Made by a program: the position numbers and the translations under genes
Origin: Bugulina stolonifera
Taxonomy: Eukaryota; Bryozoa; Gymnolaemata; Cheilostomatida; Bugulidae
DNA: 64,000 nt
Assembly: GCA_935421135.1 (NCBI GenBank)
Contig: OW285191.1
Span: 11,411,700-11,475,699 of the forward strand
Reading direction: 5' to 3'
In this document: positions 9,790-21,602 of the stretch, one piece after another
Layout of the letters: each line of letters starts with the position of its first letter
How positions within the stretch are numbered: the first letter of the stretch is position 1
The notes under the pieces: model-generated
The model's input: the letters and a program-made list of their open reading frames with translations, nothing else
Databases searched by the model: none
What the model was told of the DNA's origin: nothing

Positions 9790-12700
9790 TAAGCTGAGGC
9801 TATCCAATTTTACTCATATAACCGTGATAACCTAATAATATTATAATTATACTGTTATATTATATTGGATTGCTTACTATAGTGCAAGATGTCACTCCAG
9901 ATAACAATAACAGGATATTTCTTTGGAAATATTGAGTTAGTTTCAGCATGCTTGACTGACATAGATAAGATATCAGTGACCCGTCACTTGGTTGTCTGCC
10001 AAATATTTCTAGATCGTGAACAATAGTTGTAGTTATCCTGGAAAGTTGGCACTGTCAGACAATACTCAGAGGGAGGATGAAGTGATCAAAAGCAACATTT
10101 TATTTTCAAAATTAATCTGTATTTATTGCTGATGTTGTCGATAGTAATCGTGTGAATTTAAGAGAATTCATTTTTAGTAAAAAAGAAACGTTTTTATTCA
10201 TTTTAAGGAGCTTTGTCAGAGCGAGGTACAAGTTGAGTTATTTTTAAAGTTTTCCAGGTAAGTCAAGTCAAAGTCAAGTCTGTGCTGCCTTAAATCAGGC
10301 CACCATTAAGTTTTGACTTGACTTTCCACGTCAAGTCACCATTACAACCTAGACCTAGCTCTGGATTTCGTCTTACCTCTAAGCTATCAACTATAGGATG
10401 CCCATGATATGGTATGTGATATACACATATTATGTAAAATATATAGTGGAACCATTCAAAGTTTTCATCGTGATTTAAAATATTTTACAGAATAGTGAAA
10501 TAATATGCAAGCATATTACTAGCTCTCTAAAAAAAGTTCTAAACAATGTGGATACCATGAGCTATAGATTATACAGTAGTTGAAGATTATTCTACATACA
10601 TGTAGTAGTTACAGTAAAGTAAATGTATTATAGGTTATATAACTATTTTATATACTTCTATAGCATTTATATCTGAAGATCATCTACAGAGAGCATGCAT
10701 GTATTTACCTTAAAAACTCAGTCTTCACATACATGTATGCTACAACTACTTAGAAACATTGAAAATATGATTTGTATTAGTTTATAGCACCAATCACCGG
10801 TGGCTATTATTAATATTATTAATATACATGTATTAGCTACATGTATGTACATATATTGTATTTTTAGCAAGGAATTTGTATGTACATGTATTGTAGTATA
10901 GCTTACCATTACTTAGTGACTGAATGTTTAGTGTCTACAGCATGGGGTAGTGTGAGGCCTGACAGTAATGCAGTGATGACTGTGTATTTAACATTGACAT
11001 CCACTTAGATGTGCAAGTCACACGAACAGGACTAGCATCCTGACAAACAAGGTGAAGCATGCTTTGCTCTAAGATCAATATCGGTAGGATCTATCCCACT
11101 ATTGACTGTAATACTATCTACTGATAAAGTGGAGAATAGGAAGATTGTAATTGAAGACATCTTGGGTACAGCAGGCACTAATGGTGGAGTAGTAAATATA
11201 TAACTTGTGTAGTCCCTTACACCGGAAGACATCGCTGATATATAATATTTCTATTATCTCTATACCTGTTGGTTTTTATGTGCATGTACATTGTGTGTCT
11301 TTTAAAAATTAGACAACCTCGCACATTCATATAATTATTTTGTGAATACCAAAACTATTTATCCATATTTAGCAATATATTTTACTACGCTATCATTTAT
11401 ATAGTAATTTCACATTTTTATTCATATCATCATGATCATGTTGTCCTTATTTGAATAAGGTAATTATTAACCTATATATATTACTGTGTTATTACTTTAA
11501 ATATAGTACAATTGAATTTTAGAAATATATTTAAATTCTTGCTACCGGCCAATTTTTCTAAATATAATCACTTCCGGCCAACTCGCCCACTATTCTCTTA
11601 TTCCCGTGTTAAGTGAAGTTGTGTTCTCAACCTACGGAACTCTACAGAGAGAACACAATCCACAAATCACTTCGAAGATACAAAGTTTTACTTTGACATC
11701 ACAGTTGTTCACTTGATGAGATTATGTTTAAACCACTACTGTCTCACCATTCAATATTTGCAAAGAATACTGGTCATCTTATTTCAGTAAGATTGATGTG
11801 CTGTTTGTCTTTGTAAACCTAGTGGCAGCCAAGATAAACTCATTTGAATATTGGCTATTATGACCTCCATTCAGCATTGAGACCTGTTAAGTTCCTATGG
11901 CTATGCCTGTTCTAAGTCTATACTTGTAACTTATGTACATAGGTAAGCTACTAACATCAAATAGCCCAGTAATCTTATTGAGCCAACACTAACTGTCATT
12001 CTATAAATAACTCTTGTGCACAGTGATGAATAAGTAAGTTAGAGTCATGCCCACAAAAAACAATGCAATGCATTGTAAGTCCTATGGCTATCTCTGTAGC
12101 ACAGTTTTATATTAACTGCTTGAGAGCTTCCAAAATTCCCAGCATAGGCTGATTGAAGGTGAAATCAGCCAATATTAAAATAGGGTTTTCTTGGCAGCAG
12201 CTAGGTTATCAAATACAAACAACACATCAATCTTACTGAAAAAGGATGGACAAGATTATTTGAAAATATTGAATGGTGCGACAGTAGTGGTTTAAGATTC
12301 AGCTTCATATTTTCAACACAATTTATGAATAGAAATATACATACATCAAAGTTAGAATAGCATGGTCCTCTGGGATTGGTATTTCAATTTTTGAGAGAAT
12401 CAGTAGCATTTATGTTTTTGTGGGAGTATGATCTAGAGATCAATGGTGTATAACAGTGCCGCTTATTGGATCCTGAGATAAGCATTAGCCAATAGGATTA
12501 GTATACGAGGCTGAGGCATAGAATACAGGAGCGAACACACGGCACTTCTATTCTTATCATAGGTGAGTCTAGTTGTACTGATAAATTCTATCCTGTACAG
12601 ACTATACCTTGACTTGACAGTTTTGTAGCAATTTAAATAGGTTTTCAACATGAGAAATTTGTGTTTGAAAGTCCAAAAATATTTCAACAATCTAAACACA

Positions 12701-13105
12701 ACGTCATATACATATAGATAAAAACTTTTCTGTTTATTGCATTTTAGCACTTTGTTACTCATCGATCTATTGTATAGTGTCAAGTTCCAATTGACTTTAG
12801 CAAAGATGACAACTCATAAACATGTATTGTGGTGAAACAGCCTCCGTAGTAATGGCACCTAGGCCAGCCACACTGACAATATTATTAGCTGACAATCAAT
12901 ATCTTATCCATGCATTGTTATCCACATTATCCATGCATTCATTATCTCATTATCCACTGCATGTCTTATATACATGTCTGTACTAGCAATCAAGCCTTGG
13001 AATTACGTTCTATTACAACTTGGTTTTTCCCACATTTATACTTATTTAGTAATTGTCTATCCTTACTTGATTGTGAATTATTAGAGTCTTTTTACCACTT
13101 TATAT
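9790..13105. other. Gene-free stretch 5' of lectin A
   Basis: AT-rich sequence searched for a lectin A signal exon (ATG, hydrophobic codons, phase-0 donor) without success. A minus-strand frame at 11032-11232 has no start context, homology or splice support. Short direct and inverted runs of the AAGTCAAGTC type occur around 10257-10335. No gene is called. Confidence 0.4.
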
Positions 13106-13812
13106 TGTAACTACGTGGCCGACCTTGTGGATTTAGCTCATAATTATATAATATGACATGTTTCTACTTATTGTAAGCACATTTTGTGCAATGGCCGACC
13201 TTTTCATATGGCCGAGTCGGGCGGAACCAGACATATTGTTGCGTAAGTTCCGGAGCTGAATCCATGTCGGATAGCCGACACCATGTCGTTCTCTTTTGGC
13301 CGGAAGTTTGTTATGTATATAAGGCAGTGCATTTTGTGTTGTAATTAAGCTGTTGAAGTTGCACTTGAATAAAGCAACATCTCCCAACTCAACCTACAGA
13401 GGCTTACTCTTTAGGCGGGTAACTCCACCTGAAAATCCTTTGGATTCAGTACGGCTTGAATTCACCTCATCCTAGGCTAAGCACATCTCTATCCACCCCT
13501 TAGGCTTAGGCCGGTCCCGGGTTCTAATGAACCTAGTGTCGGACTTAGGCTCTCAAGGTTAGATCTTCTTTCTCTGCACTCTCTCGGAGTATAAACTCTA
13601 CAAGACCTACGTCGGTCCTGAGCTCCAATGAGTCTCGGCATTGGCCTACGTCTGATATAATCTACAATCTACACCATAAAGAGCACCCATAACTGTTCAC
13701 TCTTTTATGTAATGAGCAGAAGGTACACTTGGTCGGCCTCTACCACCTTCCAAGCCCTTCACATACCTGTAGCCCTCGGCTCTCGTATGCAATAGTACTC
13801 AAAAACATTACA
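13106..13812 (+). mobile_element. Probable solo LTR
   Basis: The segment begins TGTAACTACG and ends in ATTACA (TG...CA). It holds a TATA-like TATATAAG at 13316-13323 and AATAAA at 13368-13373 in the order expected of an LTR. The right-hand 48 bp or so recur in inverse orientation at about 59630-59678. No internal retroelement coding sequence lies next to it and the 5-bp flanks do not match, so boundaries and class are tentative. Confidence 0.45.
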
Positions 13813-14062
13813 GTGTTACCAAAGAGAAATATTCACAACACCATTATTTGGTTAACATAAACATAAACTGCAAACCTACTACATCATATTATTATTACAA
13901 GGTGCAAGGTATAAAGGTACAAGTGAAAAAAAGGCATACATTTATATTGGAAAAATACCGTTATTGCTATTATAATATATATTACAAACTACTGTACGCA
14001 GTACATTACTTTTATTAAGCGTACCACATGTACATATAAATGTATGTAATGCATCATGTATG

Positions 14063-14693
14063 CAGACATGGGCACTCGAGTCATTTTACTCGACTCAAGT
14101 TAACTCGCGCAACAGCTTTTCATTACTTTTAATTGACTTGTGCTTTTGTACTGTGTGAAAGCTGGGAATTGACTTTTACTTCTACTCTCCTACAAAGCAT
14201 GATGCTTTACTCTTACTTTACTCTAATCTCTCAGCTATCAATGATAATTCTATTGGTTTGGTGTAATTATGTAATAAGTCTTGTCCACCATAGAGAAGCT
14301 GAGAGGCTTATAGATAAACAGACCCACCATTATAACAAGTGCAAATTTGAAGTAGCCTTTGTTCCTCAGAACTACTATAACTGACAGAAAATCTGATCTA
14401 ACACTAAGTGTGTGTTGTCACACTTGTATACATCAGAAATTTGTGTTATACAAACTTCCCATTGGTATTCTCTTTGACATACCGCTGTACTTTTGACTCT
14501 ACTCTGACTCTAGCATTTTGGCACTAGCTGCTTGACTCTTACTTTACTTTTCAAAATCGCTGTTTATTTACTCTTACTCTACTTTTGACTTGCTTCATCC
14601 GATGAGTTGACTCTAAATTACTTTTTATCAATTGGGAATATATACTCTTACTTGACTCGTGACTTGAGTATTTGTCTGCTTTGCACATGTCTG
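14063..14693. mobile_element. hAT-type MITE with CAGACATG ends
   Basis: Termini CAGACATG and CATGTCTG are inverse complements. The flanks are a perfect 8-bp duplication CATGTATG (14055-14062 and 14694-14701). The interior is rich in ACTCTTAC and TTGACTC-type repeats and has no transposase. A plus-strand frame at 14133-14384 is incidental. Confidence 0.9.
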
Positions 14694-14701
14694 CATGTAT
14701 G

Positions 14702-15412
14702 TGCATAATATTTAAAAAATGCAGTTACTACTATTATAATAAATACACGTAGTATAAGCTACACTGTACATCAGTACCACATGTACATAAATTATGTAAT
14801 GTTAGCTATATTCCGCTAAGCAAGTATAAATAAAATAGCCGCTCTAACTACATGAGACTCTGAGGCTATTTAAAATCTCTATACTATAGCTGTATGTAAC
14901 ACAGTGATAGTTATATCTGGTTGATGCTACAAACTGTCCAGTAGACTTGGGTAGAGTATATATTTGTTACGACATACATTTATGACGCATGGACAAAACC
15001 ATTTCAGTAGAGAGGAAATCAATAATATAAATAAAATTGAAATTGAATCTACTGCACTTCAGTTATCACTATGAATTCAAATAGGAAACAATGTGAAAAT
15101 TCATCACAGCACAATAAACGTTATACTATTCTTTCATCATCAGTGACCTAAATGATATTTCGGAGGATATTACAAAATGAGTCTAGAGTCGGATTGAGGT
15201 AATTGAAACATTGATTATATGCATTTGCCATGAAGTACTAACAATGGATTCATGAGTTATGTTGATACTATCATTTTGAGCTTAAGATTTTTCATCATCA
15301 GTTGCAATAAACACATGGTTAGATTTCAAGTAATGATTAACTTTAACTGCAATGAAGGCATTCATTGACTAAGAAAGTGTTCTATTGGCTAGTATATACT
15401 CATGGATCTTTA
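14702..15412. other. Intergenic, 3' side of lectin B
   Basis: AT-rich; no gene seen. The 3' UTR of lectin B presumably extends into it from 15412 downwards. Confidence 0.4.
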
Positions 15413-18400
15413 TCAATTATGCAAGTCAATCTCACAGGCATAGCCGGCTTTGTAGCTATCACAATAATGATCTCGAAGCAAGTATAACTCGCTGAGTGGA
15501 AATGAGTTTACACAGTCACCGCTACGGTTTGGTTCATTTCGAGTTTTTTGCCATCTGGGGCTAGAAATCTCCAAGCCAATTGTCTTCCCACTGTTCCATC
15601 TATATTTGCTGCCATCCCATGTGGCTCCTAGCCAAATTTCCCTTGAAGAAATACCTTTAAAAAAGTTGTAATCCAGATTGAAAGATGAAGAAATAAATTC
15701 AGCATTTTTTAAAATTTATATGAAAGGTGAAGTTTAACAATGAACTATTAGCCTATAAACAAAAATGATTATGAAGCTTAACAGCTACAAAAAACTTTTT
15801 GTGAAAACATGAACCAATAGACCAAGCGAGCAACTAAATTTTAAAATGTCTAGAGGAGTATATTAAGAGATCACTGGTTGAGTGAAAATTAAAGAGATCA
15901 ATGCCATGCTTAATATATCTTCAAAACTGTGCATTGAATAAGCAGCAAAGGTTACACAAAATTTCTAGTAGTTAGCTGGTGTATATTTCAAACACATTTT
16001 TTGATAGTGTACTCAACAGAATCTTTTTACCAACCAGCAATGTAGCCTAAGGACCACAAGGACATTACTATGATCACCTACCAGTCAAATTGTTTCGCAG
16101 CTCAAAGAACCAATTGAGTGATGGTTCACTGTCTAAAGCAGCCAATCGCGCACCTTGCTTTTGACAAAGGGCTTCAGACTCTCTCCATGTGACCATCACA
16201 TTAGGCACTAGGAGTAGACATGCATCTTTGACTGGGTTTCGAATCCAATTCTTCGGGCAGAACGGGAAAACTATAAGTTAACATAACCTTTATGGATTGG
16301 TCAATTGCGGTTCGATTCACTGAAGTTAATCATTAATAATTGGCTGACTCAGTTAAGGTATCAATAAAATATATATTGCCTATAATCTTCCCTTCAATGG
16401 TAATAAAAAGACACAATGCATTAATTCAACCTTTCACCAAATCTGTGGAGACGATGTGCAAGTGTATGGGCATCAAGGGAAAGTTATTAAATGAGAGTAA
16501 GTATTGGTCATGCCATTTACCTTCATATGTATAAATGTATGGGTCAGAGTTTGATGACCTGTCTGCCATGTAAACAGGTCTCTGATGGGATACTTGGCAC
16601 TGCCTCTGACCAACATTGTATGAGAAGGATATGCATCTCTCTCCTCTTGTAACACATGCTACTCCACAAGCCTCTATGCTACTAATATTACTGACCTCTA
16701 TTGGATCTACCAAACCTTGGTGGTTGGACATCAGGGAGAAGTGACCTGCATGTATGTTGACTCCCTATAACATAAATATAACACAAAGAGCATACAACCC
16801 ATAACTGATCAGATCTCTTGATTGATGACACCTCTTAGCAAAACCTAGTCCTGGAATTGCTGGACTTCAGGTAGAAAAATTCCACATTCTTTAGAGCTCT
16901 TAATTCGTTTGGTAACTTCTCTCAGAATACCAGCTGATCCACAACTATAATAAATAGTATCTATTTAAAATAATGTTGTAATACTTTTTCTATAGAAACT
17001 TCTGTTCAAATGTTGGAAACCAAGTTTATTTAAATAAAAAGCTAAATTTAATTTGATTTCGAAAAGGAGTGCATGTATCAGGGCTGTAGTGCCCTAAGAA
17101 ATGTTGTTGGAGCCAAAATATTAGGCCGGGGGTTCAGGGGGCCGCCTAGGTCCCCTGGCAAGGTCCGGGGCAGCGCTCCGGCTGCCGACACCCTGAGAGT
17201 GTTTTTCAGGAAAATAGAGCAAATTTGAAGCAGTTCAGGTTTATGAAATATACATGTGTAATAACATTAAATATAATGCAGCCTCATGCATATATATGCA
17301 TTTACATGTATACATTGTATCTGTTCACAATTATTATGACTGAACATAAATCATTCAACTCTAACGACATTTACAAATACTTTACTCCTTTACAATGATG
17401 AAAAACATGTAATGAAATGAAGTAGAGCTAACGAATCTACAAAAAGCAGCTGAAAGCATGTGTTTATTTCCTACCATACAGTGGTCAAAGTTGGGGGGGG
17501 GGGGTCGTGGGGGGGGGGGGGGCGCAGTCTCCCACCATAAATTTCAAGGAGTCCCTCAGACTGATAAACCCCCTACAGATTGCTGTTATAAAAAATCAAA
17601 TGTGGTCACATTTATTTTCCTTGTTTCATAGCAACGAAATTTCCTCTTAAAATCTTAAGATCTTAGAAAGTATTTTAGCCTGAAGTTGGATTTTGCACCA
17701 TTTTGTTGTCTAATTTTGATAAAGTTTCCAATTTATGGGAGTGTGCTCAGGCGCCCCTACCGGACCCTCCCCTACCAGCGCACCGTTCGGGAGCTTCGAT
17801 GTCTGCTATCCTAGAGAGTAGAGACCCCCCCCCCCACCACTTCTCTTAGACTACCATAGAGATGTTTCTTATTTCTCCCTATAAGATTGAATGCCTAAGT
17901 AAATATATTGACAACAATGTAGGGCAGACAGATAGCCGAATCCAAAAAAGTTTGTTCAATTGAAAACTAATATAATTGTTTAGATTTTCAAGGTTTATAT
18001 TTTTAACACACCCAGTACATGGACTGTGTATACTACTTATACTGTATACTGAAATAGCCTTGAGATTTATCTTCCCCGACAGTTATTCAATACCTAAAAT
18101 GTTACATAATTGTAGTTAAGTACGGTAGTATTTAGAGTTTTCTGATATAAAAGTGTTTAGCACACTTATTATCACCATATCCTTACATATTTTGTAAATT
18201 CCGTGAATAGGAGAGTGGAAGAAAGTTTAAACACTGATCTGACCATGGTATTAAATTGACTAGATTTCGACTTTGCAATGCCAAAAGTTGGGACGGCCAG
18301 GCCGCACAGCTGTATAGGGCTCTATGGCCCTGGCATATATAATATTACAAAAATGTTAAAAGTTTGAATATCGACAGTATCTGTATGACAAGCACTCATA

Positions 18401-18544
18401 AGAGTGTGATTGAAATCAAACCGCTGTCCAGCCACAAAGCTGTAACTTTACCAATGAGAACAAACTGTACAAAAATAAACCTGTATTACTTACCCAAACA
18501 GGCACAGTTGATGACAGAACTAAGAGCAAGTGAAAGGTCAGCAT
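15413..18544 (-). CDS. Lectin B: complete secreted PAN-C-type lectin, four exons
   Basis: Exons (minus strand): 18544-18494 signal, 16764-16521 PAN, 16270-16082 lectin half 1, 15654-15413 lectin half 2. Phases 0, 1, 1 match throughout and sum to 242 codons including TGA (241 residues). Residues 1-17 (MLTFHLLLVLSSTVPVW) form a hydrophobic signal peptide cut off by GTAAGT. The PAN domain (about 18-98) has the pattern CGVAC...CISFSY...CQVS. The lectin domain (about 99-241) shows CPKNWIRNP, the ALDSEPSLNWFFELR helix, WLGATWD, EPN in the ligand loop, LRDHYC and GYACE. The product is probably a secreted recognition or adhesion lectin. EPN suggests calcium-dependent mannose-type binding, but the partner WND motif is absent. 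It is the best template for assembling the other loci in this cluster. Confidence 0.88.
17492..17522 (+). repeat. Long G-runs (two runs of 10 or more G)
   Basis: Two G homopolymers separated by a few bases, within the first intron of lectin B. A C-run occurs about 300 bp further on (17825-17836). This could form G-quadruplexes, and it is also a likely place for assembly error. Confidence 0.8.
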
Positions 18545-20055
18545 TTCATTGCCTACTCCCTTCATCAAGTTTGGAATCCTTTTAGACACTGCTGTATCTC
18601 CTGACACCAACACAGCATAGCACTAAATGTGCATATGATATAATTAAAGAGATATAACATATTATATAACATTTATAGCGCATTAAAAATTAATTCCCAT
18701 TGAGACAAAAGTATAATATATTTCAGGAAGTTCAATGTACTAATAATTTCAGCAACTGACGTGTAAAAGAATAATTCATTTTAATTGTGGATTTTGCGGC
18801 ACAACAGAATCGATGCAAATAGAGCTTTATAGCTCAAATGTATATCTATGAAATCCACCTATTTCAGCCATTGTATATCTGAATTTAACCTCACCTTGAT
18901 GGTGGGTAGTAGACATTATTCCATCATGGTGAATGTGAATGCGATAGCTTCTTACACTCAACTGAATTCAAAGCCCAATAATGGGCAGAGATTTTGAACA
19001 TTGATTAGTTTCAAAAATATATTTTTCTCATGCCAGCTTCAAACCTAGGCATTAAATAGAAAGTAGTCTGCAGATTAAAACATGGTTTCATCTGGTGTTG
19101 ACATCTTAAACTAAACTGGGTGACAAATAAAAACTCTAAGATGGCCGTCCAACCTACTGAACTATTGATCTGGGATTCTGCTTGGTCGTTGGCATACCTA
19201 AGGTTCACATAAAAAGATTAGGATGCTGCGTTTGACCCAGGCAGACTTGTGCCTGAAATTTCGATCGCAAAGACAGTATAGTAATAGTATAGTGATTATT
19301 TAGCAAGGAAACTTTAGAAATTAATATCAAGTTATGGTAACAAAATAGCATAGGGAGAACAAGGCCATAAAATATGATGAATTAATGTTTTGTTTAGTAG
19401 CTCAATGTCTTTTCTATGTGAAAGGCTTTGAATGTTTGTAATACATGTATATAGCTGTTAGCCATCCTGTTGTAAATACGAGCAACTAAAATTATCGCAT
19501 AATATGCTTATTGCAAGTTTTTTGTTATGTATCCATAGGCTAGATAATTCCATCTACAGGGGCCCCGGTGAGCCTATAGTTTCCTACAAGTGTCTAATTG
19601 TTCTTCTTTCGTGAAGGAAATAACTAAAAATTCAACCAAAGTTTGATGGCACAACCAATTTGCTCTGTAATATGTGATAGACACTTTTCATCTTGGCATT
19701 TCTCCACATTGTCTTTTTCAGAATGGTGACATACAAAACAGATCTAGCACATGTGTCTATCCATTACTCTAGAAAATTAAGTGCTGTAGAGCCTCGGATT
19801 CAAACCCCAGTAAGGTATGGCTTTTCACAAATGTACAACCAAATCGTTTGCTGCTCAAAAATCAATATATTGCAAGAAGGATACTTCATAAGTATTTTAA
19901 ATCTGCTTGTATCTGTCAGCTTTATTGATGTTTTGTGATTATAATGACACGTAGCGGCTGAATAACCTACCCAATAATTGAGAAACATCAAATTAAAATT
20001 TGAATATTGAAATCTTATGGCACTTTCATCCATTTTGAACTACATTGTACATGTA
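18545..20055. other. Gene-free stretch 5' of lectin B
   Basis: Contains the putative promoter region of lectin B (no clear TATA box). Otherwise AT-rich with no gene I can support; the overlapping opposite-strand frames at 19693-20033 have no protein-like features. Confidence 0.4.
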
Positions 20056-20105
20056 GAAAAAAATGATAATTCAGAAATGATCATTTCTGAATTATCATTT
20101 TTTTC
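20056..20105. repeat. Perfect 50-bp palindrome, no spacer
   Basis: Two 25-bp arms (centre between 20080 and 20081) are exact inverse complements, running from GAAAAAAATG to CATTTTTTTC. The palindrome lies 36 bp left of the hAT-type insertion at 20141. Confidence 0.97.
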
Positions 20106-20140
20106 CCTATTCTCAGCGAGTGGCATAGTAATCCTACTTT

Positions 20141-21223
20141 CAGTGCTCAAAGTGTACCGGCTCGGTCAGGCTCGGCGAGCCTGTAAGAAATCATCATGGC
20201 TTTCTTCTAGGCTCGCCGAGCCCTAACAATATAATGCGCCAAAGTTGGGTTTTCCCATACGCAGATGCTGGGAAAGTCGAAAACAATCACGAGTCTGGCA
20301 CGTTGCTCATATGAAATCGCGTGATAGTATTAGTTTAACGACAAAGCTAAGGGCGCAGCAATGTTGAGTAAATCCCCTTTTTGTCATCGTGACAAGCAAG
20401 TGTAAATAGCTAGACCTTTCAGTGCAGGGAACAGCTTATGCTTTATTTCCGGAACAAGTTGAACTTGTTTTCTTTCCATACTCTTGAGTTTCAATCAGTA
20501 AATTACTAATTATTTTTCACCGAAAAATATTGTAGCAGCTGCTCTTTATGCAGTCAAGTTTGCAAAGCTGGTTAACTAAGTGAGTCAGTCGTTTTTAAAG
20601 TTCCAAAATGTTCTATGTGGCCCTGTGTACTATCAAATTTTCTTTTGTGATATTTTTGGTAGTCATCATGATCATCCTTATGATGAGATGAGCAAATTGG
20701 ATAATCAATCATAATGATGATGATCATCATCATATGATGTATAAATATTAATATAATTATGATAATAATAATAAAATTATCATTGTTGTTAGAATAATGA
20801 TGATAATAGTAATTATTATTATTGCTAATAATAAAAATAGTTATAGTAATAGTGGTTGTAGTAATGTAGGCCTACTGTAGTGGTAGAAGTCAACGGCAAT
20901 TTGTAAGGCTGCTGGCAGATGAGCTAGCAATATTTGTTTGGTGGCTGTCCTGAGTTTTTGTCACTTTATGTATTTTTTATTAATAATAAAAAATGCCCTT
21001 TTTGATAAACTATTATTATTATTAATGATATATGATGGTTATTATTATGAAAATTTTAATATTAATATTAAATATTAATTCATCTTCCAAATAAGTCATA
21101 TCTTGCCCCTAATATATACTTCAGCTTGCTTGTAAGATGTTGAATTTTTGAAATTTTCCGCTGCGCACCCCCCTCCCACCCTATATCAGAGCCTGTAAGA
21201 ACTCCCATACACTTTGAGCACTG
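20141..21223. mobile_element. hAT-type non-autonomous element, family 1, copy 2
   Basis: The 1083-bp element has the same CAGTGCTCAAAGTGTA inverted ends as the copy at 8677-9781 and a perfect 8-bp target duplication CCTACTTT (20133-20140 and 21224-21231). It is nearly identical to copy 1 apart from scattered substitutions and the absence of 22 bp in the GC-rich stretch near the right end, which accounts for the length difference. Transposition was therefore recent. It lies between divergently oriented lectins B and C. Confidence 0.95.
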
Positions 21224-21602
21224 CCTACTTTCTATTAGGACATGCAGCTTACAGCCATAAACTTTAGTGCACTCTACCTTTGGGCAGTATTGTTATAAAT
21301 CTGTGCTCTTACTTTAGTGATTTCCTTTAAAAAATAATATAACTTTTCACCATTTTTTACAACGGAAAGCCTTTATGACATTAATTCAGTTATTCAGTAG
21401 TTTTCCAATAATCACTATGACACCACTTGTTTGGAGTATTAACAACAACCATTAGGAGCTATGAGTGCAAACTTCCAGCTGTTAACTAATCATGCATGTA
21501 GTTACAGTTTTATCGTATTTGTTTAGCCGTCATTAACAGAGAATATTTGACAGTACCTACATGCAACAGTGTCAGTATGTACACCTACTGGCACCTGGTA
21601 GC

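Noticed and set aside
11032..11232. Minus-strand frame considered as a lectin A signal exon
   Set aside because: The hydrophobic run is short, and no phase-0 donor follows in a suitable place.
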